The translations under genes and the position numbers were made by a program. 64,000 bases of DNA from positions 7,521,060 to 7,585,059 of the forward strand of contig OZ038434.1 in assembly GCA_964036275.1 (NCBI GenBank), written 5' to 3'. Origin of the DNA: Litoditis marina. Taxonomy: Eukaryota > Nematoda > Chromadorea > Rhabditida > Rhabditidae. Below, piece after piece: positions 13,335-25,888 of the stretch (positions are counted from its first letter, which is position 1; every line of letters begins with the position of its first letter). Below the pieces are notes generated by a model. The model was not told the origin of the DNA, ran no database searches, and saw only the letters and a program-made list of their open reading frames with translations.

Positions 13335-13472
13335 TCTGTCTCTCACTGTCTCTGTCTACCTCTCTCTCTCTCTCTTTTTGTTTGTCTCTCACTGTCAATA
13401 TCTTTCTCTCTTTCTCTCTCTATCTTTTTCTTTCTTTCTTTCTTTCTTTCTTCTTCTCTTTCTGTCTGGTTT

Positions 13473-13527
<55 letters not shown>

Positions 13528-13625
13528 TTCTTACAATATATCTATGTATCTCGTTCTCCCCCCCCCCTCCCTACCTTTTATGTATTCATTTCTCTTTCTC
13601 TCTCTCTCCCTATCTCCCTCCTTTT
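13335..13625 (+). repeat. CT-rich microsatellite
   Basis: About 290 bp of (TCTC)n, (TTTC)n and TATCTC-type runs. The long ORFs seen here on the plus strand (up to 143 codons of Ser, Leu and Phe) are a by-product of the composition. Confidence 0.95.
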
Positions 13626-13900
13626 CATAATTTAGCTAAGATGAGATCATTTAGTTCTTCAACGTTTTCTTAACTATTTTGTTCAATTGGTTTCCGAAAT
13701 GAAGCAACTTTTAGTTTTTCATTGATAAGTGAAGTTGTTGTATCGAAACGAAATAGCGGAGGATAAAGGTTGCAGATCGATGATAAAACTGTCGACATTA
13801 CAACAAAAAACGAGTAGATTACAGCTGAACACACGAACAGATCATATTCCAATTAAAGGCCAGAAAAGAAAGTTAATATGGAAAGGTTTAGAGAAACTGA

Positions 13901-14036
13901 TATACTGTTAGTTAATTTTGCACAGTCACGTAAAACATGTTAAACACAGCAGAACTCAGAAACGTGCAATGAAAAAGTGCATGATTCCTCATTAGAATGC
14001 TAACTTTACGTGACTATTCAGTTTACTTCTAGTATA
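13901..14036 (-). mobile_element. MITE family A, full-length copy (136 bp)
   Basis: A clean reference copy. It starts TATACTGTTAGTTAATTTTG and ends GTTTACTTCTAGTATA. Imperfect terminal inverted repeats of about 30 bp each include an ACGTGA or ACGTAA motif, and the core has no coding capacity. Confidence 0.85.
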
Positions 14037-14554
14037 TACAGTTTTAACTCGAAGTAATGTACGATGTACCCAGTTAGCATTCGGTACACTTTTATTGCCT
14101 GATTTGGCGCTCTAGGTCTCATTAATTACCACTTCTTTTTCTGCGAAAACTGTCCAATTGTTCTATGATTCTCTTTTAAAACAATGTACGTGAAACGTGG
14201 CCAGTTTCAAATAACTAGTTTCTCACTTCACGAGCTAACTTGCATGTGCAAACTATGTTCTACGTGACTGTCTATATTAAATGAGTTCAACATAATACAA
14301 GAAAAAGAATTTGATTCATAAAAACTTTATATTGTCAACTTGGAATGTGGAAAGAGAAACTAATTCAGTAGTGGTAAATGTTACTGACGCGAACAGAAGT
14401 TTATAGTTGTGGAAAAACCAACGCGATAACACAACTGTAACCATTCACTAGTTGATTGTAACCCATTCTTAGGTACATAGATAATAAGGGATATTTTACA
14501 GGTAATTCACTGTGTTTAAGTAAACCTCAATCATGTCTTGTAAATAACAGCTGT

Positions 14555-15064
14555 AATTCATGAAAAAGTGGGGGCCCAACGACTGTGAGATTTGTCTTCT
14601 GCTGTGTGCCCCTTAGACAGCTACTCTCAAATGGAGCAGCTACTGCTACAAAAACCGAAAAATAATAATATACTCAAGTATAACTGTTCATCACAAACAT
14701 ACAAAAGTCGTAAAGTATTTTTCAAACCTGTAAACTAGAATCTACAAATCACAGCTGCGAAAGAGAGAACAAGCGTAGCACTTAGAGTTGAAGTAACGAC
14801 AAAAAACTGCAAACCTTTGTCCGCAACACCAGAAAATTTACAATGGACTACGTTGAGTTAACATCTGTGATTTGTAGATTCTAGTTTACAGGTTTGAAAA
14901 ATACTTTACGACTTTTGTATGTTTGTGATGAACAGTTATACTTGAGTATATTATTATTTTTCGGTTTTTGTAGCAGTAGCTGCTCCATTTGAGAGTAGCT
15001 GTCTAAGGGGCACACAGCAGAAGACAAATCTCACAGTCGTTGGGCCCCCACTTTTTCATGAATT
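14555..15064. repeat. Perfect 200-bp inverted repeat with 110-bp spacer
   Basis: The left arm 14555-14754 and the right arm 15064-14865 match over 200 bp by direct reading, with no mismatch found. The spacer is 14755-14864. Both arms start AATTCATGAAAAAGTGGGGG and end CAAATCACAG. I see no ORF in the arms. A transcript through the locus would fold into a 200-bp hairpin. No obvious target-site duplication flanks it. Confidence 0.95.
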
Positions 15065-15174
15065 TTTCTCTTTTTGTATACATGCCGTAGGTATGTAGTT
15101 TGATCTGTACGGTGCAGATAAAATTGTTTTCTCAATGAACCACTTGTCAAGAATTACCATCATTCGAAAAAATT

Positions 15175-15745
15175 TGACGTCAACATTGCAGTTCTAAAAA
15201 CTTACTTCGTCTGCCCTTCGGAATCCCAGAATACGTCATATTTAGACAAAGTTTCATCGTTAATATACCGTTTTTAAGATATTTTCAGCATTTGAAAATA
15301 TATTTCACGTCAATTTTTTCAAAAGTTGACGTCATCTGGCCTTCTGAATTCCAGAATACGTCATATTTAGACAAAGTTTCATCGTTAATATACCATTTAT
15401 TAGATATTTTTAGCATTTTAAAATATATTTCACGTCAATTTTTTTAAAAGTTGACGTCATCTGGCCTTCTGAATTCCAGAATACGTCATATTTAGACAAA
15501 GTTTCATCGTTAATATACCATTTTTAAGATATTTTCACCATTTGAAAATATATCTGACGTCAACTTTGCACTTTTCAAAAATGACGTCATCTGGTCTCCA
15601 GAATCCCAGAATACGTCACTCTTAGATTGAGTTTCACTGTTAGTTGACCCTTTCTAAGATATTACCATCATTTGAAAATATATGTGACGTCAACTTTGCA
15701 CTTTTCAAAAATGACGTCATCTGGTCTCCAGAATCTCGAAGGACG
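15175..15745 (+). repeat. Satellite of ~4.5 units (125-130 bp) with TGACGTCA sites
   Basis: Units begin near 15175, 15326, 15451, 15581 and 15711; the best-resolved spacings are 125, 130 and 130 bp. Each unit has a conserved block CCAGAATACGTCA and one or two perfect TGACGTCA palindromes (15175, 15327, 15452, 15555, 15582, 15685 and 15712). No coding potential is apparent. Confidence 0.85.
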
Positions 15746-15904
15746 TCAGAAATACAATACTTCATATTCAAACAAATTGCACGTTGGCATCATATTTCAA
15801 TTTTCAAGCAAATCGGTAATTGTTTCTCTACGTTACAGTACAGTTTGAGTTATCGACCGGACAGAGAGAGTGAGAGAGCGTGCTGAATGGAGAGACGCAG
15901 ACAC

Positions 15905-16217
15905 TTTTCGAAAAATGTCTATAACTTTGATTAAAACAGTTTTTTTTGCAATTTTTTTTTGGTCCGCCAGGGTTTGAGTAGGTACCACATGTCTTCCACA
16001 ATTTTCAACAAAATCGATTCAGTAGAAACCCTTAAACTGGGAATTTTCCCTTATCACGATTACACACTCCGAAAACGTCTATAACTTTGATAAAAACAAT
16101 TTTTTCCTAATTTTTTTTTTGTCCGCCAGGGTTTGAGTAGGTATCACATGTCTTCCACAATTTTCAACGAAATCGATTCAGTAGAAACCCTTAAACTGGG
16201 AATTTTCCCTTGTCACA
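15905..16217 (+). repeat. Tandem duplication of a ~160-bp unit
   Basis: Two adjacent copies (about 15905-16060 and 16070-16217) share GTCCGCCAGGGTTTGAGTAG, CACATGTCTTCCACAATTTT and AAACCCTTAAACTGGGAATT with few changes. Confidence 0.85.
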
Positions 16218-16257
16218 ACCCACCCACCCACCCACCCACCCACCCACCCACCCACAC
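16218..16257 (+). repeat. (CCCA)n microsatellite
   Basis: About nine tandem CCCA units follow the second copy of the 160-bp duplication. The unit is not the nematode telomere repeat TTAGGC. Confidence 0.9.
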
Positions 16258-17848
16258 ACGACGGAAGTTGGCGCTCTTGATGAAGCGAAAACTTCATAAC
16301 TTGGCTCAAACTCGACCGATTTCGATAAAATTTGGGGCACACTTTGCGAATATGCTGTAGAAACTTCCCCAGTTTGTAAAAGTTCCGTTTTGCAAATTTC
16401 GGCCTTTTTATGGGAAAACTAAAAAAACGGAGGCGCGCATTAGCCGGACCAAAGACAAATCTCGCACAGCGCTTCGCGCTGCGCGCGATTCGTACCATTG
16501 CCAGCAAAATTCACTGCAAAATACTGATGTAATGGTGCAAAGCACAAGTTCTGTATTATCAGCATAGAGTGTTCATAAGTTTGAGAAAATTGAAAACTTC
16601 ATGATGAATTCCAATTTTGTTACAAACTTGCACACTTTAGTAAAATTTTGAACAGTATAAGAGCTTTCCACTGAATACTGACTGGAATGAAACATAAGTG
16701 TTTCGTGATATTTCAGTTTTGTATCTATCAAGAAGATAGATGTATAATCGTGAAAAGTGTAGGAAGTGGGCCGCGCGAATATCTCGGGTGATAAACCCAC
16801 TTCATCCGCAGATCTAATCGTTTATTAGTCTTTGGTGGCTATAGAACCCTTTGTAAAGTAGTAAACACTCTGAGTTCAGCGAGCTGGAAACTAGATTCAC
16901 AAACGAAATTTCAATGTTTTATACAAATCACCTTTGTATGCATCAACTTCTCTCAATGAGGGTTGTTTTATACAATCTTTCCGTTCCGTGTTGAAAAACT
17001 TAATTGAATAAATATATATCTTATAATTTTTCCTGCCAATATAAGTAAAACTAGAGGTTGGGTAGATGAAATTTTAGTGTTCAAGAAGGGAGAAGTGTGG
17101 TAAATCTAGCAACAAAGTAGATAAGACGTGAGCGTCGAACGATTTAAATGAGAGATAACAGAACTCCGTTGATGGTTCGGCAGGAACAGCAAATAGACAC
17201 TAAATTATAATCTTTCTTCATGTAAATGTGGTTCGATCCTGACTACAACCTGTGAGCCTATAGTACGTTCTCAGCACAGTTACAATACTGAATCTTCCAA
17301 GCACTTTTTTGACATATAAACATTTTTGATTTTTGTTTTGTTCGTTTCTCATGAGAAAACACTAGAATTATGACTTTATACTATATTTTTGTGGTTGGGT
17401 AAAATGTGTCGATTCGTTGAAGTGTATATGAAAGATCAAAACTATGCATAAGGAACGACGACAGTTACGGCGATGTCCTTTCGACAACTTTTTGACACTC
17501 ACTAGTGGGTTCGGCAAACAAAATAGACAAAATGTTGTCAAAAAACTAAACACATGGAACGATACATTTTATTAACACCCGTGCAAATACATGTTAAAAA
17601 AGCAAGGCAAAACTGTTCCTCTGATAATTAAATAATCATAAACATCCAGTTTCACCAATTCAACAGCGGTATGAGTTCCTCTACGTAAACTTCAATTATT
17701 ACAAAATACATTATTAATTGAATATTACAAGTTCCGAGGCGGTAGGCATTTTCGTTAGGAAAAAAAGGTTAAGTTCATATGTGAGTTCAGATAGCTTTGA
17801 GCAAATTAACTCCAGACAAATAAAAATCCGCGGTTTTCCGTAACTGAT
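16258..17848. other. Intergenic stretch, no gene recognised
   Basis: The first 250 bp are moderately GC-rich and include a short palindrome around 16468-16486 (CAGCGCTTCGCGCTG). ORFs of 60-110 codons on both strands are unspliced and without motifs. The remainder is AT-rich and probably includes the 3' UTR of the four-TM gene. Confidence 0.4.
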
Positions 17849-20427
17849 TTACGACAGCTCCTTCAGTTCGTATTGTTCTTCTTTTTTCGTTTGTTGGGTT
17901 CCGCGTTTCTTGCCGAGGCCAAAAACAACGCAATTCTGCATCATCAACGCACCTGAAAACAAAGTTCCATTTCACGAAGTTTTTGAATTATTGATATATC
18001 TTATTATCTTCAGTCGGAGTACTAAATACCACGAACATTGCTGCTGAGAACGGTAGTGCTTCACACTTTCAAAGATCAAAGATTAGAACAACCGGTATGC
18101 AAAGCCGATTCAAGCCATTCGCTAGTCTTAAAAACCAACAATGAACATCACAGCAATAAATAAATAGATAAAAAGGAAGAATGTTATTACCTGCGAATGT
18201 CAAAAGACAACAAGCGAAGGATATTCCGAATGACCAGATTTGATTGTTCTTCTGAGAGCAGAGAAGCTCCTTCTTAGTTTCACAGAACACCATGTCAACT
18301 TTCTGAAAGTCACATTGGTTTTTAAAAATAGAGCATTTCACTTGAAACTGCAATTATGTATGTTTGAGCGTTACCGTACTTTGGACACGAAGACGTTAGC
18401 TTAGAGCCTACGCATTCTGCTTATCTTTTGAGCTTTTCAAGACTCAAATTAAATATCATCAAAGTAAAACATATTTACTCCTTTGATAGCACTTCCTTAA
18501 AAATCTAGAACCGGCTGCTAACACAAAAATGTATAAATTTAAACAAACATTGCGTGAACGAAAACTGCGCAAAATGGTAATTCAAGAAATTATCACAAAA
18601 CATGCATGTCGATAGAGGTCAGATACAACACTTGTTGACTGAAGCAATGAACATTATTTCCAAATCATGGGTGTTTAAAAGTTGATATAGATATACCAAA
18701 ATTTACCTTGTTGCTGATTTTGCTGACGATCGCGGGAATTAGAACTTTGAAGTCAAAGCATTGTTGATCCAATAGAGCACAGAACGAGTATATGCCACCA
18801 ATGAAGATGAAGTAGACTGGAAACAGAATGCTTATGAAATTTTGAGCAGTTTTTGTGCTCGAATACACAAGTGATTGTTCGCAGCATTCTGCAACAAATG
18901 AGAGGTTATCATTGGCGTTAACCACACACCACCTGGTAATATCGTTTTCGCCTCAACTTTTTTAAACATGAAATATTAATGGAGCACCAATACATATTTT
19001 TTGATGGTGATCATCGGGTGTATCTCAAAAAAGATAGAGAGACCAATGGTACCACTAGGAACGTCGCGTATTGCACGAGCAATCAGAAACGCAGTATCTA
19101 TCACAAATTTGTATACTAACTGGAGCATTTCGTTAATTTTGCTTTCAAAAATGACTGTTTGGTACTTCACGTTTGGTACTTCACAGTTTGGTACTTCACG
19201 AACCCAGTGTCATGGAGGAGACAAAGCACATGAGAACCACCCATCCTATCAGAAAACCCTGCGAAGTGAAAGAGGACAGAAACAGAAATACCGGGGAACC
19301 GAGGCAGGGAACCGCACGGACTACTTTCACTGAAAATAACCAAGATTCACTAGACGGTTTAGTTTTGGTTTCTTGCTCTAACAAATAAATGTACCTAAAA
19401 GAGAATTACGACTACACAGACTGAACATAGTTCACAATAAGGACATAATTCTTCACAAAAACAGTTTTTTGAGCAAGGATTTGATACCAATCTTTAAAAA
19501 AAGGATTTGATACCAATCTTTAAGAAAAACTATTTAACTCACCTGCACTCAGGTATGAAAAGAAGAGATAAAGAATAAAACAGACACAAAGTAGGAGAAT
19601 GATCAGCTGGATGGCTGTGGAACTGAAGTCACCTACGGCCACAAACGCATTCACCTTAAATTATAATTTTCAAATTTAACGATGGAGCTTTGAATGTCTT
19701 CATCTTTCTCGTAAAACTTTAGGTTGTTTCTTCATTAGTTTTATACTAATTCGTTTACGTGCTTGTTAGTTCGAACCAGTCTCGGCCTGATTAGACAAAC
19801 TTATTGCTCGAAACGCTCCACTGATCTTTAGATTTTGTATAATAGATTGGTTTGTTTCAAAAGTTTACCTGTTTAGAGAAACCAGACATGGCTGTTCGGA
19901 AGAAGTAGGTGAAAGCGATACAGGAAAGAATAGCCACTATGGTGGCGGCAGTAGAAATAACTATTGAAAATTTAGATTTTGAAGGCATTCTGTTGGCCAC
20001 CTTCTGGAAAAGAAACCACTATAACAATTTGTTTTTAACATTGTTTGTAAATGCATTTTATATTTATTTATTTCGTCGTATTTTATTGTTGTGTATTATA
20101 AGTCTTTTTGGTGAAACGCTTAGAAACGAATAAAAACTTTAATATAAATAATTTGATTCAGAAATTTGAAATACAAATACTGTGTTTTGAAATAGTTTTG
20201 TTACTAAATGCCTTGAGGAAGGAAGTTGAGATGAGAGAGCTCAGACGGATGAGCTTCTGTGTAAATATTGATTTAAATAGAGGGAAACACAATTTGTAAT
20301 TAGATGCCTTTTTTCTGAGAATAAGGAATTAGATATATCCTATTGTTTCAAATTAAATGCAACGCTGGTTTCAAAAACTCACATTTGTTGTAACTTTGCC
20401 ACTGAGAGGACATGTTTCGTCCTTCAT
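17849..20427 (-). CDS. Four-transmembrane protein of unknown function
   Basis: Six exons on the minus strand: 20427-20383, 20003-19869, 19654-19543, 18888-18707, 18302-18191 and 17952-17849; all phases agree, giving 229 aa. Four hydrophobic helices are clear: around residues 27-50 (FSIVISTAATIVAILSCIAF), 75-96 (IQLIILLLCVCFILYLFF), 117-140 (ISILFPVYFIFIGGIYSFCA) and 173-195 (WSFGISFACCLLTFAGALMM). A Lys/Glu/Gln-rich tail ends in EQYELKELS. The CC pair after TM2 and other loop cysteines recall tetraspan families, but the tetraspanin CCG signature is not evident, so I leave it unnamed. The start MKDETCPLSG is 4 nt behind a TTTCAG acceptor. It is likely a membrane protein of the cell surface or endomembranes (inference). 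Confidence 0.85.
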
Positions 20428-21159
20428 TGTTCTGAAAGGCAGCAGGTTGGAAGATCAATACACACAGTATGAGAGGAGGAAGTGACCATTTAATGAAAAT
20501 ACACGATCATAATCTCATATCACAATGAGGACTGCTCAGCGTGAGAACTTCTAATTTCACTTTGCAGAGAAAATCATAGTTTTTCGGTTTTTAAACAGTT
20601 TTTATTTTGAAAAAGCGAGATTCATGATCAATACTATACTTGTAATAATAAAATATGATGGAATAATTGTTGACAGTTTTACTATTCACAAAATATGGAA
20701 AACAGATAAGAGCCGGGAAACACCCATGATGCGTGTCACCAAACAACAAGCTATGAAAATCAATACACGAGAGAGATAATAGGTTGAGAGGGTGCAGGGG
20801 TCAAGTTCGGAGAAAGAAGAGGTGACACCGCAGAGTAATAGTCATGAGTCTCCGTAAACATGGGTGTTGAAAAGCTGGTATAGGAATACATCCGTTTTGT
20901 GTTAATCAAAAAGTTTGAGCAGGAACGTAATTAATATGTTTGAAAATACCTAGGAACAGCGAATTTATTTCAAAGCCGTAGATTAAAACGATTTCAGAGT
21001 GGATTCTAAAAGCTTAAAATTACTATTCACTCGAAACTGGGTTACGTGATTTGGTTTCACTGCTATTCTATCCTATCCGCACTGGATATGAGGATATGGT
21101 AATTATACTACAATCTCAGGTACTGGAGTAAATATTAGCACGTTCTCAACTGATTATAA

Positions 21160-21345
21160 TCTTTTCCGTTCCTACTGAGACTTCTACAGTAGGATTTCAA
21201 AACTTCCAAGCCGTTTTGCACAATTACTTTTGATCGGAGAAGTTGAGGATTTTCGTACCTCATTCTCCTTCTCAGGTAGAGTTGATATACGAGAGCATTT
21301 TCCATGAACTACATTTCCAGCCTGGAAGTATAACTTCTCGCAGCA
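21160..21345 (+). mobile_element. Partial copy of MITE family B
   Basis: It is about 85% similar to the left part of 26823-27057, sharing TTCCAAGCCGTTTTGC, GATCGGAGAAGTTGAGGA and TACGAGAGCATT. It has lost the right terminal repeat. Confidence 0.8.
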
Positions 21346-21814
21346 GAAAAAGGAGCTTGGCAGCCTCAAATTTCCGACGAGCTGACGTCGGTCCGCTATA
21401 TCCGGCAGCGTGTTGGCAGACAACGGATACCGTTCTAGCTGCATTTTCAATAATAATAATTCATTTGTTCATATTAAGTATGAGAAAGATGTTTTTCGCA
21501 AAGCCCTGTTTGATGTCGGTTGAACTATAACAGCTACATATAAGACAGTTCCAACTAAATTTTTTTCAAAATTCAAAGTAATTCAAGGAATTCTGTCAAT
21601 CTGTGAACGGAAACTTTTTTCTTGCGCCTTGCGGTCGGCATGACACAACTTTAGTTTTCTTGTCAACACGATGTTGGCATTTGACAATGAGATTCAGATT
21701 CTTTTGACAAATGCTAAGTGAGCGGAGTTCTCTTGTCACTTGGGACCCAAATGGATCATCTTTACCATGTGCCATTTGCACTGATTCATTTTGACACGTG
21801 CCAAACCGTTGAGA

Positions 21815-21885
21815 GGAGTCGAACCCTTGGCCGTTGGGCCAAAATCAAAAACACTACCACTACACTAAGGGAGCACCTGCAGTTA
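21815..21885 (-). repeat. tRNA-like sequence, probably tRNA-derived SINE or pseudogene
   Basis: On the minus strand a box-A-like CTTAGTGTAGTGGTAGTGTT is followed by a box-B-like GGGTTCGACTCC at roughly tRNA spacing. The acceptor stem does not pair well, so I do not call a functional tRNA. Confidence 0.55.
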
Positions 21886-22226
21886 AGAGGAAAGGACCGC
21901 GCTATATATAACAACGCCGCAGTTGTTTAGATTAACGTTGTCACACATGAGTGTATTAAAAGGGATGAGTTTATTAAAAAAACAGATTTCATAAATAATA
22001 AAAGTGAAATTCAATTAAACGTTCACACCAAAAAAACATTTCAGCTAGTTAAAAGCCAGTAGCAACTTTTTGCCCAACATCGCAGGTTTAAGTGTTTTCG
22101 ATATTCCCTTTTCCGCTTCTCGTTTTTTCTTTCGAAGATTCGCACCCATAATTCGATAATCTATCCTCATCCCGTTATGAATATGACCGCCCCGGTGCGT
22201 GTGTACGAACTGTTCGCGCTCTTGAA

Positions 22227-22297
22227 CGTAGCCCGCTTAGTGTAGTGGCAAGCGTGTCGCTTTTGGTGTGGAGGGGTCAGGTGCGATTCCCGCATGA
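22227..22297 (+). repeat. tRNA-like sequence, probably tRNA-derived SINE or pseudogene
   Basis: It starts GCCCGCTTAGTGTAGTGGCA (box A) and has a box-B-like GGTGCGATTCCC. A TTTTG stretch sits where an anticodon loop would be. The acceptor and T stems contain mismatches. It shares CTTAGTGTAGTGG with the copy at 21815-21885. Confidence 0.55.
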
Positions 22298-25200
22298 GGC
22301 AAAACCTTGTTGACACGTGTCAAGAAAGAGGATAGTTTTTGGCAATTGTCAGTGTTGAGCAGTGATAATTTCACTTGCCAACTGTTGAGCAGTGATAGTA
22401 TCACTTGGCAGACCTCAATATCTATGTTGGCGCTTGTCATTTGGGTTGGCTCTAATATTTCCCAAATACATCAGCAACTTTGACAAGATAATGGTTTACT
22501 TTTCACACCCACTCCGTTGACAACACTCTGGTAAAAAAACGGAAATTTTGAAAAAATTTAGTTGGACCCGTCTTATATTCAGTTATGTATCATTCTGTTG
22601 TTACCCATCACTCACTTCTCTACTAAGTATGACATAAACTTGCATGTAATGAACTGTTCTATACGAAAAAAGTGCGAGGTGTGGTGGTAACAAAAGCTTG
22701 TAATTGTAACGTAGAATAAATGTTTTCAATGTTTTCCTAGAGATGCCATCAAACCATGTATTTACGAAGTTAGGCTGTGTCTCAATGCTAATTCGTAAAT
22801 ACGATGTCTTGGGGATATTCAAAAACTCCTGACAACATCATAAAAATATAATACTGAAAGTTGAACGTCAGGAGCACACCACAAAATGCGTATTCCCTTT
22901 TGTTTGGTTCAGTTAGGGGAAGTTTGTGAAAACTGTTTGTATCTTGATGTTTGATCGCCAGACCGATGCGCCCTAGTCATGAACTAGGTCATTTGTCAGG
23001 TTACTCATGATATCGCATTTTTTCTCTAGCTAAACTCTATCTTTATTGCTTCAAATGTTTATTTCCTTCTCTATTTCTGGCATTCGTTTACATAGTACCC
23101 GATCACCTCGTTGTGAGAATATATTTCGTTTACTCTATAATCAATGTTCTTCAATAAAGTAGTGTCACAAACAAAAATCACTTGGATATCTTTTCATATT
23201 TTCATTTTTTCGACAGTTTTCTGAAGATGAAGTTTGCAAAGTCTGCTTCAACTAAAAATACTTTCTCTCAAGTCTAACTCTCATTCGTCCTAGAATCGTT
23301 TGAAAACCACAAAAGTGTTCTTGATGCAAACCGTCACACAAATTAAACGGTACAGTACTTCCGAAAACAGGCGTAACCCGTGATTTGGCACGTCCGTGTT
23401 TCGGTGTCGCGGGTTTTTCTCGCCGCGCGCTTCTCGCGGGTTTCCCATGGATGCCACGGCGCGTACCGGTTTCACTGCATTATTCGCCTGCCTAAGCTCC
23501 CCCCTCAATATTCCTTCTTCTGACCCTAATCCAACAGCCCATTTCACACCTTCACAATTGTCCTTGACACTTTTTTCTGTACTTTTTTATTGCCATGTGT
23601 TTTGGAGTCTAATTTTCAAACGTTTTGTTTGTTCTATTTGGTATCAAAGAAGCGACGATGCACATTGAGTAACCGGAACGTTTGTTTCAACTTCCTTTAC
23701 TTTATTCCAAAGTATTTCTAAAAGATGTTTCAATTGACCATACAAAAAAGCTCCGCATAGTTGCAACTTCGAATTGAAGTTGAAAGCGTTTTTCAGATTC
23801 TCGGAAACTTTTTCTACGAGTCATTTTATCAATCTTTGCTACATATCCTCGGGTCAATGTGTCGCGCTTACGTGATTTTCTTGTACCCAAGGCACAGGTT
23901 CCTGTTTCAGCTCTAAATCCCCCCGGCGCGGGTTCGGTGAATTAGCCAATGTAGCACCTGATCAAGTTCTCACTCTGCTTTTATTTTATCCGAAGTCCAG
24001 AAAACCTATTCGCATGCAGACAGAAAACCGAATATAATACGCTGCTTACATAATTGCTTTTTAATATCAAAACTTGAGCATTTTTGTTTATGTGTAGCTC
24101 AATAGTGTTCTTTATATTGTATATATTATATGTTTTGCGTGATGTTCCAAGCACTTTTGTTCTGAATCTAAAATCCTTTCTCTATTGTTTGAGATATTTG
24201 AACTGTCATAAAATTTCTCACTGATTTCCGTGGGTTGACCTCTTGTTTAACATGTTGTTAAGAACGTGAGGTCAGAACGCAAAACGTCGAACAACACTCG
24301 GTTTTATGGTGTTTGTACTAATGAACTTCATCCGATGCTCTGTTTGTGTTCACTATGTAAAAGTTCACAAGAAGTTTTATTTGGAAATAAAGTGTTTTTG
24401 TTGTAGGCATAACTTTTGTTTGTCTTTTCCTCATGATGAGATTTCTAGAAAACTTTTTTTTCGATTCGATTTTCAATGCATTCGGTAAGAGCTTGCTTAC
24501 AAAAACGCTTTCTTTAGAAGAAGATGTTTTAACTACTCTCGTTCGTTTCAAACTTCAACTTCATACTGTGGCGGTCCACGTAGGCGTAAAATAGACTATA
24601 TCCTTTGCGTGTGCTTTGTTCACGCGCATTCTTCGGTTAATTCTGTTCGTGACATTTCGCAAATACGTGTTTCCAAGCACTGTGGGGGCTTCATATTGTT
24701 GGCATTTCAGCGCGATCTTCTAGCGCGATCTCACAACATATCCCATTCACGCTGCGAATTTAAGCCTGAAAAATGCAACTCTAGTATAATTTCTTCTATA
24801 AGTTCGATGTATAGTATAATTCCATAGTTATCTCTCTTGTCAAAAATAGTCTGACGGAATAAAAACATATGTCAGAGCTACTTCTGCTACAGTATCACAG
24901 CAATTCGTATCGTTCACTTTTTGCTGATATAGAGGCCAAACCAAACACAACTCACACATTAGTTGGTTCCCCCACTTTTTACTAATCAAGTCAGTTTTTA
25001 GCTATTGAACTTGTAACCTTCGCTTGTCTGAGTTCTGATTTCCCGGAAATCCGCTACGAGTAACAATGAAACACTCTCCTACCTTTACCACCAATGCTTT
25101 ATCGGTTTTCACAGGTATTTCCACCAAATTTGGAATACATTTCACGGGGTTGCGCCTTTATAAGTTGTACAGTATACGGCAACTTCGAAGATGATCCGCC

Positions 25201-25888
25201 GTACCTTCCAGTTTCTTTAATAGTAGTTATTCGGTCGGCGCCAGCAAATAATAAAGCCTTTTTTACTTGATCAACTGTTTAGTATAACGACCAAAGACCA
25301 TTATCAGTGTAAACGTGCTCAAATCAGTTTTCACCACTGTCATATGCAATACGATATAACTCTCATTGTTCCTAATTTGCGGTGTCACCACTGGTTGGCC
25401 TCCAAATTATGCCAAGAAACCCATGAGCACGAGTCGTAGTGTTGTAAATGACAGAAAATAATAGTTCAGCGTGAAACACCCTATTGGAGTAATTTTTTCA
25501 TTCTCCTATACAATTGATTATATCACAATTTTTGATTACCACGTAGTTTGAATGTCTTCTGGCACCATCTTCATGACTTCTTGAAAAAGAGATTTCTTTT
25601 ACACGAGAGCTTACTCCGAAAAAGCGCTCCAGTTAATAAAACAACACGTTGTTTTTCACATCTGTTCTTAGGTTTTCGTAGTCATTCAAACTTGAAACAC
25701 CGGATTCTCAACTACGTTGGTGTTCATTCACTCAAACCGTGCCGCTCTCTTCCCATTTCACTAACTGTGTCTTTTACTTTTTTCCGTCTTCTCAGCTGTT
25801 TTTATAGTTACCCTATTCCAACCCGTAGTTTCGATTCGTCTTGTGTTCGTTGATGTTTTCTCGTTCGTTTAAAAAACAGTTCCAGGAG

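Larger units (their letters stand above)
21531..22590. mobile_element. Fold-back element with ~40-bp terminal inverted repeats and two tRNA-like sequences
   Basis: The left end (21531-21575) and the reverse complement of the right end (22543-22590) share ATAAGAC, CCAACTAAATTTTTT and CAAAA. In from each end lie outward-pointing tRNA-like sequences (21885-21815 minus and 22227-22297 plus), each followed on its outer side by an ACACGTGTCAA or GCACGTGTCAA motif and by repeated TTGGCA or TGACAAG words. No transposase ORF is present. Confidence 0.7.
20428..25888. other. Long intergenic region with mobile-element remains
   Basis: Divergent promoters for the four-TM gene (-) and the FMO gene (+) must lie here. 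Recognisable content is a partial palindromic element (21160-21345) and the ~1-kb fold-back element (21531-22590). A GC-rich patch near 23380-23480 contains CGCGGG runs. ORFs of 60-101 codons show no splice or domain support. Confidence 0.45.

Noticed and set aside
13242..13673. ORFs of up to 143 codons on the plus strand
   Set aside because: They are translations of a CT-rich microsatellite (Ser/Leu/Phe runs) with no motif.
16218..16257. Interstitial telomere repeat
   Set aside because: The unit is CCCA, not TTAGGC/GCCTAA; it is a simple microsatellite.
22227..22297. Functional tRNA gene
   Set aside because: Boxes A and B are recognisable, but the acceptor and T stems have mismatches and the sequence lies inside a transposable element.
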